DNA from: JADCRZ01 sp037718865 | GTDB taxonomy: Bacteria > Bacteroidota > Bacteroidia > Chitinophagales > Chitinophagaceae | Direction of reading: 5' to 3' | Assembly: GCA_037718865.1 (NCBI GenBank) | Contig: JBBJMP010000013.1 | Location: 91,857 to 155,856, forward strand | Length of the DNA: 64,000 nucleotides | In this document: piece by piece, positions 38,030-47,935 of the stretch | Layout of the letters: each line of letters starts with the position of its first letter | Position numbering within the stretch: the stretch's first letter is position 1 | Notes under the pieces: generated by a model | Databases searched by the model: none | What the model saw: only the letters and a program-made list of their open reading frames with translations | Told to the model about the DNA's origin: nothing | Translations under genes and position numbers: made by a program

Positions 38030-39199
38030 CTATTTACTTATAATAAACTTATCGTCTGTTTTAGTCAGTTTCAATTTATTAATGAAAGCGATCTGTTTCA
38101 AAATACTTTCCAGAGAATCTGATTTGGCGAACTTACCTATGAAGTACATGTTACTAATGTCTCTCCTGGAATACTGAATATCTGCATTATACATTTCCTG
38201 CAATTGTTCGAAGACTTGCTCCAGTGACTGGTTGTTAAACATATACCAGGAGCCTTTATTGTTTTCCGGAATCGATGGATCATCGTAAGAAATGTCGTCC
38301 CTGGTGCTGTGATTTATGGCAGGCTTTTTAAATTGGATATTTCTAAGAACAGCCGTAAAAGCCCTACTATTGTAAATGAACTCCTGACCGGGAATCATGT
38401 AATAGGTGTTCCCAAGCTTCCTTTTTACATGAGATGCAGACCTGACCACAACCCTACCTTCATAAAGCCTTATGATGACGTGATTCGTATTATCAAAGGC
38501 TGTTACGATGAACTTTGTGCCTGTAACCGTTGTTGATATATCCTTACTCAGCACCGTAAACGGTTTTCTTAGATCCTTTGCAACGTTGAACTCTGCCTTG
38601 CCCTTTAGTGATATATCGCGACTGTTGGCCCTGAACGGTTCCGGGTAGCTTACTTCGCTATTTTCGTAGAGTACTATATACGATCCATCCGGCAATACAA
38701 GCCGTTTACGTTTTACTGATGTGTTGAGCTCATGCTTTATAATTTCAGGGGCAGGATCCCTGATCTTAACAGGCTTTTGCACAATCTGCTTTTCAGACGG
38801 CCCTGGGCTTGTTATAAAACGCCATCCCAATGCAATTACAAACAGTACTGAAGCGGCAATGGCGGTTGAAATCATGATCCTGTAAACAATTGCCTTTGGA
38901 AAAGGCCTCTTTAGAGTTGTGATCTCAACGTCTTGCTTTTCCTGTTCTAATATGTAACGCAGCTTTGTCTCTGTTCTGCAGGTGGCTTGTTTAAATAGAT
39001 TCCATTCATGATCAACATCTACTTTTTCCACTGCCTGTTTAATGACCATTAATCTCCAGGTAGTTTTCAATTCCTTAAAATATCTCCTGTTTTGCTCATT
39101 CGCATTTATCCAATCTTCAATAAATATTTTTTCTTCTGCATTTACCTCATTTAATAAATACTTTGTAATTAACCCGACTATTTCATTTTTACCTTCCAT
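38030..39199 (-). CDS. FecR-type anti-sigma/sigma-regulator protein
   Basis: Residues 1-110 are cytoplasmic and start with a sigma-binding helical segment (LITKYLLNEVNAEEKIFIEDW). One membrane helix lies near 109-131 (MISTAIAASVLFVIALGW). The periplasmic FecR domain has KRLVLPDGSYIVLYENSEVSY and TGTKFIVTAF, and the C-terminal DUF4974/STN-like domain reads LEQVFEQLQEMYNADIQYS. It is 57 bases downstream of the ECF sigma gene. In this family it holds the sigma factor until the matching TonB transporter reports substrate, so it should control both SusC/SusD arms. Confidence 0.93.
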   Translation of the reverse strand: MEGKNEIVGLITKYLLNEVNAEEKIFIEDWINANEQNRRYFKELKTTWRLMVIKQAVEKVDVDHEWNLFKQATCRTETKLRYILEQEKQDVEITTLKRPFPKAIVYRIMISTAIAASVLFVIALGWRFITSPGPSEKQIVQKPVKIRDPAPEIIKHELNTSVKRKRLVLPDGSYIVLYENSEVSYPEPFRANSRDISLKGKAEFNVAKDLRKPFTVLSKDISTTVTGTKFIVTAFDNTNHVIIRLYEGRVVVRSASHVKRKLGNTYYMIPGQEFIYNSRAFTAVLRNIQFKKPAINHSTRDDISYDDPSIPENNKGSWYMFNNQSLEQVFEQLQEMYNADIQYSRRDISNMYFIGKFAKSDSLESILKQIAFINKLKLTKTDDKFIISK

Positions 39200-39256
39200 G
39201 TAAGTATTCTTTTATACGAGTAACAACGGTTCTACCCCTACATCAAAAAAAAATAA

Positions 39257-39865
39257 TTAATTGAAATAAGCGTTAAACGCCAGGATTGCACAAGGAAATG
39301 CCAGGTGATCAGACAATTTTTCCCTCAATTTTATCAGGGCCCGGCTCATTTGTGTTTCAACGGTTTTAACAGATATGCTTAACTGAAAAGCGACCTGTGC
39401 GTATTTTAATCCATCATACCTGCACAGTTCAAAAATGTTTCGCATTTGTTCCGGTAATTCAGATACGGCTTTACTGATATCAGCAGTTAACTGCTTGAAA
39501 TCAACATTTTCAAAATCACTTAATGAGGAACTTTTGGAAGCTATTTTTAAAACATATTTTTCATGTTTCTGTTTAACCTTTTGGTGTTTGAGCATGTCCA
39601 GGATAATATTCGTAACGACTTTGTAGAGATATGCTTTAAGTGACTGATCAGGAGATATTGCATGACGGATTTCCCAGAGTCTTATGAAACCGGTTTGAAC
39701 GATGTCTTTAGCCGGATCCAGTTCGAATCCGAATTTATATTGGCAATAAGCACAAAGCTGTTTAAAATGTTCTTTAAAAAGCATCTCAAAAGCCTGCTCA
39801 TCAAACATTTCCTGATTGCAGGATGGCACACTATTTTTTTTCTCTAAATTCTTCTCCGAAACCAT
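39257..39865 (-). CDS. ECF RNA polymerase sigma-70 factor (FecI-like)
   Basis: Region 2 (FKQLCAYCQYKFGFELDPAK, DIVQTGFIRLWE) and region 4 (ELPEQMRNIFELCRYDGLKY, then the helix-turn-helix VKTVETQMSRALIKLREKL) are both present in a 202-residue protein, the usual size for the Bacteroidota PUL-linked ECF group. Its partner FecR follows. It should direct transcription of the SusC/SusD operons on either side of it. Confidence 0.95.
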   Translation of the reverse strand: MVSEKNLEKKNSVPSCNQEMFDEQAFEMLFKEHFKQLCAYCQYKFGFELDPAKDIVQTGFIRLWEIRHAISPDQSLKAYLYKVVTNIILDMLKHQKVKQKHEKYVLKIASKSSSLSDFENVDFKQLTADISKAVSELPEQMRNIFELCRYDGLKYAQVAFQLSISVKTVETQMSRALIKLREKLSDHLAFPCAILAFNAYFN

Positions 39866-40379
39866 CTGGAATGCTTACTTTGATTGAAAGTATAGATGTA
39901 ATTAAGTACAAGGAAATTTAAAGTATTTATCAGGCTATTAACATAACCATTGACTTCCTCTCACCATTAACCATTATATTATGTTAAGTGAAGTTATCAC
40001 TATTATCTAAATTACGAATAGGTAAGTTGCATTAGCTCTTTTAGTCAGAACGTCTGCTGGAAATATTTTTTCAGGATGTAAGGGTAACGAAATGCTAACT
40101 CGTATTAAGTAAATAGGGAAGAACATTCGCAGCCAGGAAGCAAAGTATCCAGGCCAGGACATCATGTACATCATCAATTTTTACAGGTTGCGTTTTTAAC
40201 AGTTTCTACACGCTCCGTATTGCTGGTGACAGGCATAAGTTCATGACGTCCTGGTGATCAGAATGCTTGTTTGCCGAGCTTGTCCTTCCCAGTTTTTGTT
40301 ATAACGATTGTATTCTTTTCCAGGGACAAGAATTGCTACCGTATTGCTACACATTTCGAATATATAAACTGCAAGTCAT
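39866..40379. promoter_or_regulatory. Divergent intergenic region between ECF sigma and the second SusC gene
   Basis: This 514-base spacer contains no ORF with a recognisable product. It must hold the promoters of the minus-strand sigma/FecR operon and the plus-strand SusC/SusD arm. I could not pick a confident -35/-10 pair for an ECF sigma or a TAnnTTTG site by eye. Confidence 0.5.
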
Positions 40380-43300
40380 ATGAGGATGAATCACATTACA
40401 TTCCCGGCTTTATTATTTGTTATTATATCGATCATATTTATCCTGATGTCACCAGATATAAAAGCCCAGGAGAAAACCAGCGTGGTAAACGGAATTGTTC
40501 AAAACAACAATGGTCAACCTCTTCCCGGAGTTTCAGTCATCCTCAGAAATACAAAAACCAATTTTACCTCGGGCACTATCACAGACAGTGCCGGGGTCTT
40601 CCACCTGACTCATATTCCATCCGGAGGGCTTTATTCTTTTGCTTTTTCTACGGTGGGATATGAATCACAAACCTTGTCCGGGTACAACATTAAAGAAAAC
40701 AGCACTTTGTCAGTCGCAGTCAAGCTTGCAGAGTCTGCGGCTTCTTTGGACCAGGTAGTTGTTGTTGGTTATGGAACGCTGAAAAGAAAGGATTTAACAG
40801 GTGCCGTCGGATCAATAGATAGCAGGGACATAAAAGACCTGGCAGTAACCCGGCTCGACCAGGCGCTCTTAGGAAAAGTAGCGGGAGTGCAGGTTAAACC
40901 TGTTTCGGGGCAGCCTGGTGCTGCCATGCAAATCCGGATCAGGGGCATTGGCAGTATTTCGGCAGGGTCGGAGCCTTTATATGTTGTGGACGGGTTTCCC
41001 GTCGCAGATATCCAAACTTTAAATCCTAACGATATTGAAAGCCTGGATATTCTTAAAGATGCTTCAGCTACGGCCATCTATGGATCCCGTGGTTCAAATG
41101 GTGTGATCATTATAACAACAAAAAGAGGAAAGTCGGGCAAAACTAATGTTACCTATGATAGCTATGTTGGTTTGCAACAGGTTTCGTTGAAACCTAAAAT
41201 GATGAATGCCAGGCAAGAGGCTCAGTACTTTCACGATGGCGTGAGGAACAGGAATATAGATGCCGGAAACAGTGTTTCAGGACCAGGAAACACCTGGAGG
41301 TTACAAGTGCCCCAGATAATAATGGATGTTTTGGCCGGGAAAAATACCATTGATGTTGATTGGTTAGACCTGATCATGCGAAAGGCACCACAGCAACAGC
41401 ACCAGTTAACCCTTACCGGTGGAAGCCAGAACGTAAAATATGCTTTAAGCGGCGAATACCTGAACCAGCAGGGCATAATCTTAAATACGGATTTCAAAAG
41501 ATACTCCGTAAGAGCCAATATTGATGCTCAGGTGTCAAACAGGTTGACTGTGAAACTAAATGTAAATCCATCCTATACGGATGAAAATATTGTTCAGGCA
41601 AGTGGGTTGACCAGTGGGCCGAATGAAAACGTTATAGGAAGCGCGATGGCTGTTACCCCCTTTTATCCGGTTTATGATTCAACCGGCAACTACTATTCGT
41701 ACAATGGCCTTGCCGCCACCGGAAATTTTTATCATCCGATAGCTCTTTTAAAAGAAATTCAACATCCCCGGTCAGGGATGAGATTGATCGGCAACATAAA
41801 CGCAGAATATAAAATCTTTGATGATTTAAAGTTCAGTATATTAATTGGCGGAGACCTCAGGAGCACTCATGAAAGTAAATTTAAACCACAGCTTGCAGCT
41901 TTCCTGAACGAGGTAGCTTATGGATACGATCGAAGGTATGAGACGAAAAACTGGCTAACAGAATATACACTGAACTACAACAAAAATTTTAATAAGCATA
42001 ACGTATCGGGAGTAGTTGGGTATACCGCCCAAAAAGATACGTACTCGGCAAACTATGTGTATAGCGACCGGTATTCGAATAACCTGGTGCCTACCTTAAG
42101 CGCTGTAAGCGGAATTATAACTGATGGAACTTCCACCATAGATCAGTGGGCGATGGTTTCTTACCTGGCCAGGGGCAATTATAATTTCAACAGTAAATAT
42201 TATGTCACCGCTTCCATACGAACAGACGGATCTTCACGTTTCGGCAGCGAAAGAAAATATGGCGTTTTTCCTTCAGCAGCCGTGGCGTGGCGAATTTCGG
42301 ATGAAAACTTCTTAAAAGGTCTTCGGTTTGTCAATGACCTTAAACTAAGGGCAAGCTATGGTGAAACCGGCAATAATAACATAGGCAATTATGACCATAT
42401 AGCTACAGCCATTTACGAAAAATATGTGTTGGGTGGAGTGGCTGTCGGAGGGTATGCCCCGGGCCGACTTGCAAACCCTATTCTGACATGGGAACAACAA
42501 CAGCAGTTCAATGCAGGTATCAATGGAACTTTTTTGAAAAACAGGCTGAATGTTTCCGTAGATTATTTTCAGTCTACCAATACCAACTTACTACTTAATG
42601 TAAATACTCCCGCTATTACCGGATTTAATACTGCTTTAAAAAATATAGGCGAAGTTAAAAATACCGGGTGGGAGCTTGTAGTGAGTACACTAAACGTACA
42701 GGGAAAGTTTGAATGGTCCACCGACTTTAATATTTCTACTTACCGGAACAAAGTTGTTAGGTTGGGCCCTTCCGGCGACCCGATCATATCTACGGGCCAT
42801 ATCACCCAGATTGGCAAGCCAATAGGCATGTTTTATGGTTGGTTGACAGATGGTATTTTTAAGAACCAGCCGGAGTTGGATAAAGGACCGATTTTTGCAC
42901 CGGGCACCGCTAACCGCTCACGTATGGGAGACACCCGTTTCGTAGATGTCAGTGGCCCGGATGGTAAGCCGGATGGGATCATCAACAGCCTTGATAAAAC
43001 GATTATGGGCAACCCTTATCCTGACTTCTATTACGGGATGACGAACCGTTTTGCTTACCAAAGCCTGAGTTTAAGTGTAAGCTTTCAGGGTTCAAAAGGA
43101 GCCCAGGTCCTTAATAGGACAAGAGTAGGGTCAAACCTGTCTACAAGAGCCCGGACCAACCAATTGGCTTTATCCAATAATTACTGGAAATCCCCGGAAG
43201 ATCCGGGGGATGGTAAAACGCCAAGACCAAATGATGCTCCTACAGGCAACATTCGCGGAGAAAGCAGCCAACGGGAACTTGATAACGGAACGTATCTGAG

Positions 43301-43529
43301 GGTCAATAACATCACCCTGAGTTATGTGTTGCCTGACAGGGTTTCTAAAAAACTCAGACTTAATTCAACAAGGGTTTACATCAACGCTACCAACCCTTAT
43401 ATTATTACAAAGTTTACTTCTTTTAATCCGGACTCCAGCAACTCGGGAAGTTCCCTCACGCCGGGGGTTGACTTAAATGATTATCCTTTGCCCAAAAGTC
43501 TTTCCCTGGGACTAAATGTGGCATTCTGA
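40380..43529 (+). CDS. SusC/RagA-like TonB-dependent transporter (pair 2)
   Basis: The signal region (residues 1-30) is followed by a carboxypeptidase-regulatory-like domain with NNNGQPLPGVSVILRNTKTN, the SusC signature LDQVVVVGYGTLKRKDLTGA, the plug (IRIRGIGSISAGSEPLYVVD; DASATAIYGSRGSNGVIIIT) and a barrel ending LSLGLNVAF. It is strongly similar to the SusC at 34802 throughout, so the two are duplicates. It too lacks an N-terminal STN signalling domain. It heads the plus-strand arm with SusD, two hydrolases and a propeller protein. Confidence 0.96.
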   Translation: MRMNHITFPALLFVIISIIFILMSPDIKAQEKTSVVNGIVQNNNGQPLPGVSVILRNTKTNFTSGTITDSAGVFHLTHIPSGGLYSFAFSTVGYESQTLSGYNIKENSTLSVAVKLAESAASLDQVVVVGYGTLKRKDLTGAVGSIDSRDIKDLAVTRLDQALLGKVAGVQVKPVSGQPGAAMQIRIRGIGSISAGSEPLYVVDGFPVADIQTLNPNDIESLDILKDASATAIYGSRGSNGVIIITTKRGKSGKTNVTYDSYVGLQQVSLKPKMMNARQEAQYFHDGVRNRNIDAGNSVSGPGNTWRLQVPQIIMDVLAGKNTIDVDWLDLIMRKAPQQQHQLTLTGGSQNVKYALSGEYLNQQGIILNTDFKRYSVRANIDAQVSNRLTVKLNVNPSYTDENIVQASGLTSGPNENVIGSAMAVTPFYPVYDSTGNYYSYNGLAATGNFYHPIALLKEIQHPRSGMRLIGNINAEYKIFDDLKFSILIGGDLRSTHESKFKPQLAAFLNEVAYGYDRRYETKNWLTEYTLNYNKNFNKHNVSGVVGYTAQKDTYSANYVYSDRYSNNLVPTLSAVSGIITDGTSTIDQWAMVSYLARGNYNFNSKYYVTASIRTDGSSRFGSERKYGVFPSAAVAWRISDENFLKGLRFVNDLKLRASYGETGNNNIGNYDHIATAIYEKYVLGGVAVGGYAPGRLANPILTWEQQQQFNAGINGTFLKNRLNVSVDYFQSTNTNLLLNVNTPAITGFNTALKNIGEVKNTGWELVVSTLNVQGKFEWSTDFNISTYRNKVVRLGPSGDPIISTGHITQIGKPIGMFYGWLTDGIFKNQPELDKGPIFAPGTANRSRMGDTRFVDVSGPDGKPDGIINSLDKTIMGNPYPDFYYGMTNRFAYQSLSLSVSFQGSKGAQVLNRTRVGSNLSTRARTNQLALSNNYWKSPEDPGDGKTPRPNDAPTGNIRGESSQRELDNGTYLRVNNITLSYVLPDRVSKKLRLNSTRVYINATNPYIITKFTSFNPDSSNSGSSLTPGVDLNDYPLPKSLSLGLNVAF

Positions 43530-43560
43530 AGTTACTTAATACTAATAAATAAAACTGGAT

Positions 43561-45018
43561 ATGAAAAATATAATCAACCTGGTAGCATTGTCATCCCTGC
43601 TCATGATGTCATGCAGTAAAGATTTTATCAGGATAAATCCCGTATCAACGGTAAGCATAGATATTTTATACGCCACAGATAAAGATTACCAGGACGCCGT
43701 AGTCGGCTGTTACGCTGTATTTCAAACGGAATACAATAATTTCTGGTTATACGGAGACCTCCGCGGCGATGATACAAAAAGTGGGCTGGTGAGTAATCTC
43801 ACGGCATCTGATGTTGACAAATTCATTCTGAATAATGATGCCGGTATCCTTACCAGCAGCTGGCGGAATTATTATAATATGATCAACCGTGCCAATAACA
43901 TTCTTGCTAAAATTGAAAAGGCGGATGTAAGTATCATCAAAAACAAGGACCAATATACCGCTGAAGCAAAATTTCTCAGGGCCCTTGCCTATTTCAACCT
44001 GGTTAGAATATTCGGAGACGTTCCCCTGGTTACCGCCCCTGTAACCATAGAGGAAGCATATAAAAAAGGGCGGGAAAAAACAGACAAGATCTATGACGAA
44101 ATCATAATCAGGGATCTGTTGGATGCAGAAATCAGATTACCTGTAAAATATTCCGGAACAGACCTTGGCAAAGCTACCAAAGGCGCCGCCAGGTCTTTAT
44201 TGGGCAAAGTTTATTTAACACGCAAAGATTTCCCAAAAGCAGAAGCTAAATTAAAAGAAGTAACTACAATGGGATATGCGCTTTTAAAGAATTTCAATGA
44301 CCTGTTCGATTACACAAAGGATGAACACCACAGCGAATACATATTCGATATTGAATACGAGCAGGGGATTGGAGAAGGAAGCAATTTTACCTCGCAATTT
44401 TCGCTCAGCTTCCAGGGCGCCGGTGTATTAGCTACTGTAATGGCACAGATGTACGGTTTGCCGCCGGCAGGCGGTGGTGACCAGGGAGTTCCTGCAGAAG
44501 GCCTGTTCGCTGCATTTGTCACGCAAGACCTGCGTAAAGATATTACCGTAGCTACGGGGCTCACCAGAGATGGCGTGTACACCCCCATATCAACTACGGG
44601 AATTGGCGCATTTACCAAAAAATACCTGACACCAATACCTAAAGCAAATGACAGCAGGGCAAACTGGAAAGTGATACGCTATGCCGATGTTTTATTAATG
44701 CTGGCTGAAGCCTTGAATGAAAATGGCAAAACCAGTGAGGCACTTGGTTACGTAAACCAGGTTCGCACCCGTGCCAGCCTGCCGGAATATGCTGGTTTGA
44801 CTGCCGACGATACCCGCGAAAAAATTTACCTGGAAAGAAGGCTGGAGCTCCATATGGAGGGCCATCGATGGTTTGACCTTGTAAGAACGGGGCGTGCCTT
44901 ATCAGTCATGCAACCCTTTGGAATGAAACCGCATATGACCGTTTTTCCCATACCTCAAAGCGAGATAGAGGTCATCAATAACCGCGCTGTATTTCCACAG
45001 AACCCGGGATATGAATGA
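43561..45018 (+). CDS. SusD/RagB-like outer-membrane lipoprotein (pair 2)
   Basis: The N-terminus MKNIINLVALSSLLMMSC is a lipoprotein signal. Shared family segments include KFLRALAYFNLVRIFGDVPL, GKATKGAARSLLGKVYLT, NDSRANWKVIRYADVLLMLA and ERRLELHMEGHRWFDLVRTG. It follows the SusC stop by 31 bases and would cap that transporter. The middle differs from pair 1 by an extra Gly/Pro-rich loop (MYGLPPAGGGDQG), which may alter the glycan site. Confidence 0.95.
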   Translation: MKNIINLVALSSLLMMSCSKDFIRINPVSTVSIDILYATDKDYQDAVVGCYAVFQTEYNNFWLYGDLRGDDTKSGLVSNLTASDVDKFILNNDAGILTSSWRNYYNMINRANNILAKIEKADVSIIKNKDQYTAEAKFLRALAYFNLVRIFGDVPLVTAPVTIEEAYKKGREKTDKIYDEIIIRDLLDAEIRLPVKYSGTDLGKATKGAARSLLGKVYLTRKDFPKAEAKLKEVTTMGYALLKNFNDLFDYTKDEHHSEYIFDIEYEQGIGEGSNFTSQFSLSFQGAGVLATVMAQMYGLPPAGGGDQGVPAEGLFAAFVTQDLRKDITVATGLTRDGVYTPISTTGIGAFTKKYLTPIPKANDSRANWKVIRYADVLLMLAEALNENGKTSEALGYVNQVRTRASLPEYAGLTADDTREKIYLERRLELHMEGHRWFDLVRTGRALSVMQPFGMKPHMTVFPIPQSEIEVINNRAVFPQNPGYE

Positions 45019-45118
45019 TGAAATGAAAACTTTGATAGTGACTTCCTACAGCAGCGGAGCAGCCAGATGGCCGGCACCTTAATAAACAACATTTGCGCTA
45101 TTATACATAAAAATTGCG

Positions 45119-47857
45119 ATGAAAAAAAAGGAACTGGATCAAACAGGCGACATAGAAACGAACGAAGTCAGCCGACGTCATTTTTTAAAAATCACCGGCA
45201 TCACCACCCTCGGGGCGCCTCTTGCAGGAATCGGCGATTTTAAAGCACAGGGGGTCTCGATTATATCAGATCCGGCAGACACCGTAGTTAATTCGCCTGC
45301 TGCTGTCTGGGCGATAAAGGAGCTAGAGCAATCCCTGACCTCCCACGGTATAACCGTCAAGAGATTTCAGCAGCTGGCGCAGGCACCGGCCGGAGACTTA
45401 TGCATTGCAGTGGGGGGCTCCGCTTCTTCATTGGCCGCTCCGATTCTTACAGCCGGGAAAGCAAACATACCGGGGGTACCTGAAGCGCTGGGTTTGGTGC
45501 AGGTGAAATCTGCCGGTAAACAGGTCTTGCTAGCAAGTGGCTATGACGAACGGGGCATCACGTACGCATTACTTGAACTGGCAGACCGCGTGCTGCATGG
45601 CTCGCAGCCTTTGGCTTCTTTGAACATCTCCAAACCGGTCATTGAGCGTCCGGCAAATACGGTTCGCAGCCTCACCCGGCTCTTTACTAGTAATATAGAA
45701 GATAAACCCTGGTTCAATGACCGGGAAATGTGGCCCGTCTATTTAACTATGCTGGCCACCCAGCGTTTCAATCGCTTTAACCTGAGCCTGGGAATCGGCT
45801 ACGACTTCCTCCGGAATGTAACGGATGGTTACTTCGTTTTTGCCTACCCGTTCTTTTTGGCTGTTCCGGGGTATAATGTCCGGGTACCGCAGTTACCCGA
45901 CGCTGAACGGGACCAGAACCTTGCCATGCTGAAATTTATTAGCGAGCAGACTGTAGCGCGTGGCATGCAGTTTCAATTAGGCCTTTGGATGCATGGATAC
46001 GAATGGATTGACAGTCCTAACCCTAATTACACAAACGAAGGACTTACCAAAGAAAATCATGGCCCTTATTGCCGCGATGCCGTGCGTGCTCTTTTAAAAG
46101 CCTGCCCCGCCATCAGCGGTGTGACCTTTCGGGTGCACGGCGAGAGCGGAGTTAACGAGGGAAGCTACGGGTTCTGGAAGACGGTATTCGAAGGCGTAGC
46201 AACCTGCGGCCGTAAGGTCGAGATCGATATGCATTCCAAGGGCATGGACCAGACGATGATCGATTCGGCAGTTGCCACGGGGATGCCTGTTGTCATATCG
46301 CCAAAGTACTGGGCCGAACACATGGGCATGCCTTATCACCAGGCCGATATCCGCGAGCTTGAAGTTCCCAAGCCGGATAAAAAAACTTCCGTTCTGATGA
46401 ATCTGAGCGAGGGCTCACGCAGTTTTTTACGCTATGGGTATGGCGACCTTTTAAAAGAGGATCGTCCCTATAGAGTCATTCATCGCATATGGCCCGGCAC
46501 GCAACGCCTGCTGTTATGGGGCGATCCGCTGACGGCAGCAGCCCACGCACGGGCTTTCAGCTTTAGCGGAAGTTCAGGGGTTGAAATCATGGAGCCGCTA
46601 TCCTTCAAAGGACGGAGAGGCTCAGGTATTGCGGGTGACCGGTGCGGTTATGCAGATGCCTCCTTAAAGCCGCAGTGGGATTGGCAAAAGTATCTATACA
46701 CGCTGAGGGTGTTCGGGCGACTCCAATACAATCCGGACGCTGATGCGGAGGTCTGGCGCCGTTACCTGCTCCACCAATTTGGGGCCGCGGCTGCAGCCGT
46801 GGAACAAGCCCTGGCAAACGCTACCCGCATTTTGCCTATCGTACTCACGGCTCATGGAACTTCGGCGGGAAATAACACCTACTGGCCGGAGATGTATACC
46901 AACCATCCTATTGCAGATACCGGTATCAAACATCCATATAGCGACAGTCCTTCACCTAAAATGTTTGGCAATGTCAGTCCGCTGGACCCGCAACTTTTCC
47001 TGCGGATCAATGATTTTGCAGGAGAATTGCTAAAGGGTGAACGTAGTGGCAAATATACTCCCATTGAAGTCGCGCAGTGGATAGAAGACTATGCAGATGC
47101 CGCCGCTAAACACCTGGAACAGGCTGACGCGAAAGCGGCAGGCAGAACAAAAGCGGAATTCCGCCGGATGGCTTTAGACGTTGCGCTGCAAGTCGGATTG
47201 GGGCGTTTCTTTGGAGCTAAATTCCGGGCAGGCGTGTTATATGGAATCTTTGAACAAAGCGGTGACCAGAATGCCTTGCAGGAAGCGCTTAAAGCCTATC
47301 GCCGCGCCCGGACTTACTGGTTTACACTGGCTAATAGTGCCAAAGACGTCTATAAGCCCGATATTACCGTTGGTGAAAGAGAACACCTGCGAGGACATTG
47401 GCTCGACCGTTTACCCGCCATGGATGCTGACATAGCCTTTATGGCCGGCAAGCTGAGCCAGGCTGCCGGCATTGCCGTTGCACAACAAAGCCGTGTAAAA
47501 TCAGCTGTGCAGCAAGCCCTGGGGAGGCCAGATCGTGCAGTTACTGCTTGTCACCATGTTAAGCCTGAAAAATTTACTGCCGGCCTGGACCTAAATATTG
47601 AGATCTCCCCTGAGAAAATGGCCCAATCTGCACGTTTATTTTACCGGCACGTAAACCAGGGCGAACGGTATCAAATGTCGGCGATGCAAGTGGTAGGGAA
47701 AAACTTCCGGGCAACCATTCCTTCGGCTTATACCAATTCCAAATATCCGATTGAATATTATGTTGAAATGAGGGAAGATCCCGAATCGGCCTGGTTGTAC
47801 CCTGGTTTTAACGCGGATCTGGCAAACCAGCCTTACTTCCTGGTGCGCCAGGTTTAA
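45119..47857 (+). CDS. Tat-exported alpha-glucuronidase-like glycoside hydrolase (paralogue 2)
   Basis: A twin-arginine motif (SRRHFLKITG) lies at residues 18-27. An N-terminal GH67/GH20-type domain ends in DERGITYALLELADRV (about 143-158), then a TIM barrel starts at YLTMLATQRFNRFNLSLG. Candidate catalytic residues are Glu342 in FRVHGESG and Lys396-Tyr-Trp-Ala-Glu400-His401 in SPKYWAEHMGMPYH, both conserved in the next gene. At 912 residues it is the longest of the four homologues. It lies 100 bases after SusD. An exo-acting hydrolase on uronic-acid or related sugars is likely but unproven. Confidence 0.75.
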   Translation: MKKKELDQTGDIETNEVSRRHFLKITGITTLGAPLAGIGDFKAQGVSIISDPADTVVNSPAAVWAIKELEQSLTSHGITVKRFQQLAQAPAGDLCIAVGGSASSLAAPILTAGKANIPGVPEALGLVQVKSAGKQVLLASGYDERGITYALLELADRVLHGSQPLASLNISKPVIERPANTVRSLTRLFTSNIEDKPWFNDREMWPVYLTMLATQRFNRFNLSLGIGYDFLRNVTDGYFVFAYPFFLAVPGYNVRVPQLPDAERDQNLAMLKFISEQTVARGMQFQLGLWMHGYEWIDSPNPNYTNEGLTKENHGPYCRDAVRALLKACPAISGVTFRVHGESGVNEGSYGFWKTVFEGVATCGRKVEIDMHSKGMDQTMIDSAVATGMPVVISPKYWAEHMGMPYHQADIRELEVPKPDKKTSVLMNLSEGSRSFLRYGYGDLLKEDRPYRVIHRIWPGTQRLLLWGDPLTAAAHARAFSFSGSSGVEIMEPLSFKGRRGSGIAGDRCGYADASLKPQWDWQKYLYTLRVFGRLQYNPDADAEVWRRYLLHQFGAAAAAVEQALANATRILPIVLTAHGTSAGNNTYWPEMYTNHPIADTGIKHPYSDSPSPKMFGNVSPLDPQLFLRINDFAGELLKGERSGKYTPIEVAQWIEDYADAAAKHLEQADAKAAGRTKAEFRRMALDVALQVGLGRFFGAKFRAGVLYGIFEQSGDQNALQEALKAYRRARTYWFTLANSAKDVYKPDITVGEREHLRGHWLDRLPAMDADIAFMAGKLSQAAGIAVAQQSRVKSAVQQALGRPDRAVTACHHVKPEKFTAGLDLNIEISPEKMAQSARLFYRHVNQGERYQMSAMQVVGKNFRATIPSAYTNSKYPIEYYVEMREDPESAWLYPGFNADLANQPYFLVRQV

Positions 47858-47935
47858 AGAATCTCAGCGGTCACCAGCGACGCTATTAGCAGGCCGCTTA
47901 TTTAAATTAATGCGCTATTTTAATTGTGATTAATC

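Noticed and set aside
40271..40663. Plus-strand ORF overlapping the start of the second SusC
   Set aside because: Out of frame with the clear SusC signal and carboxypeptidase-like domain.
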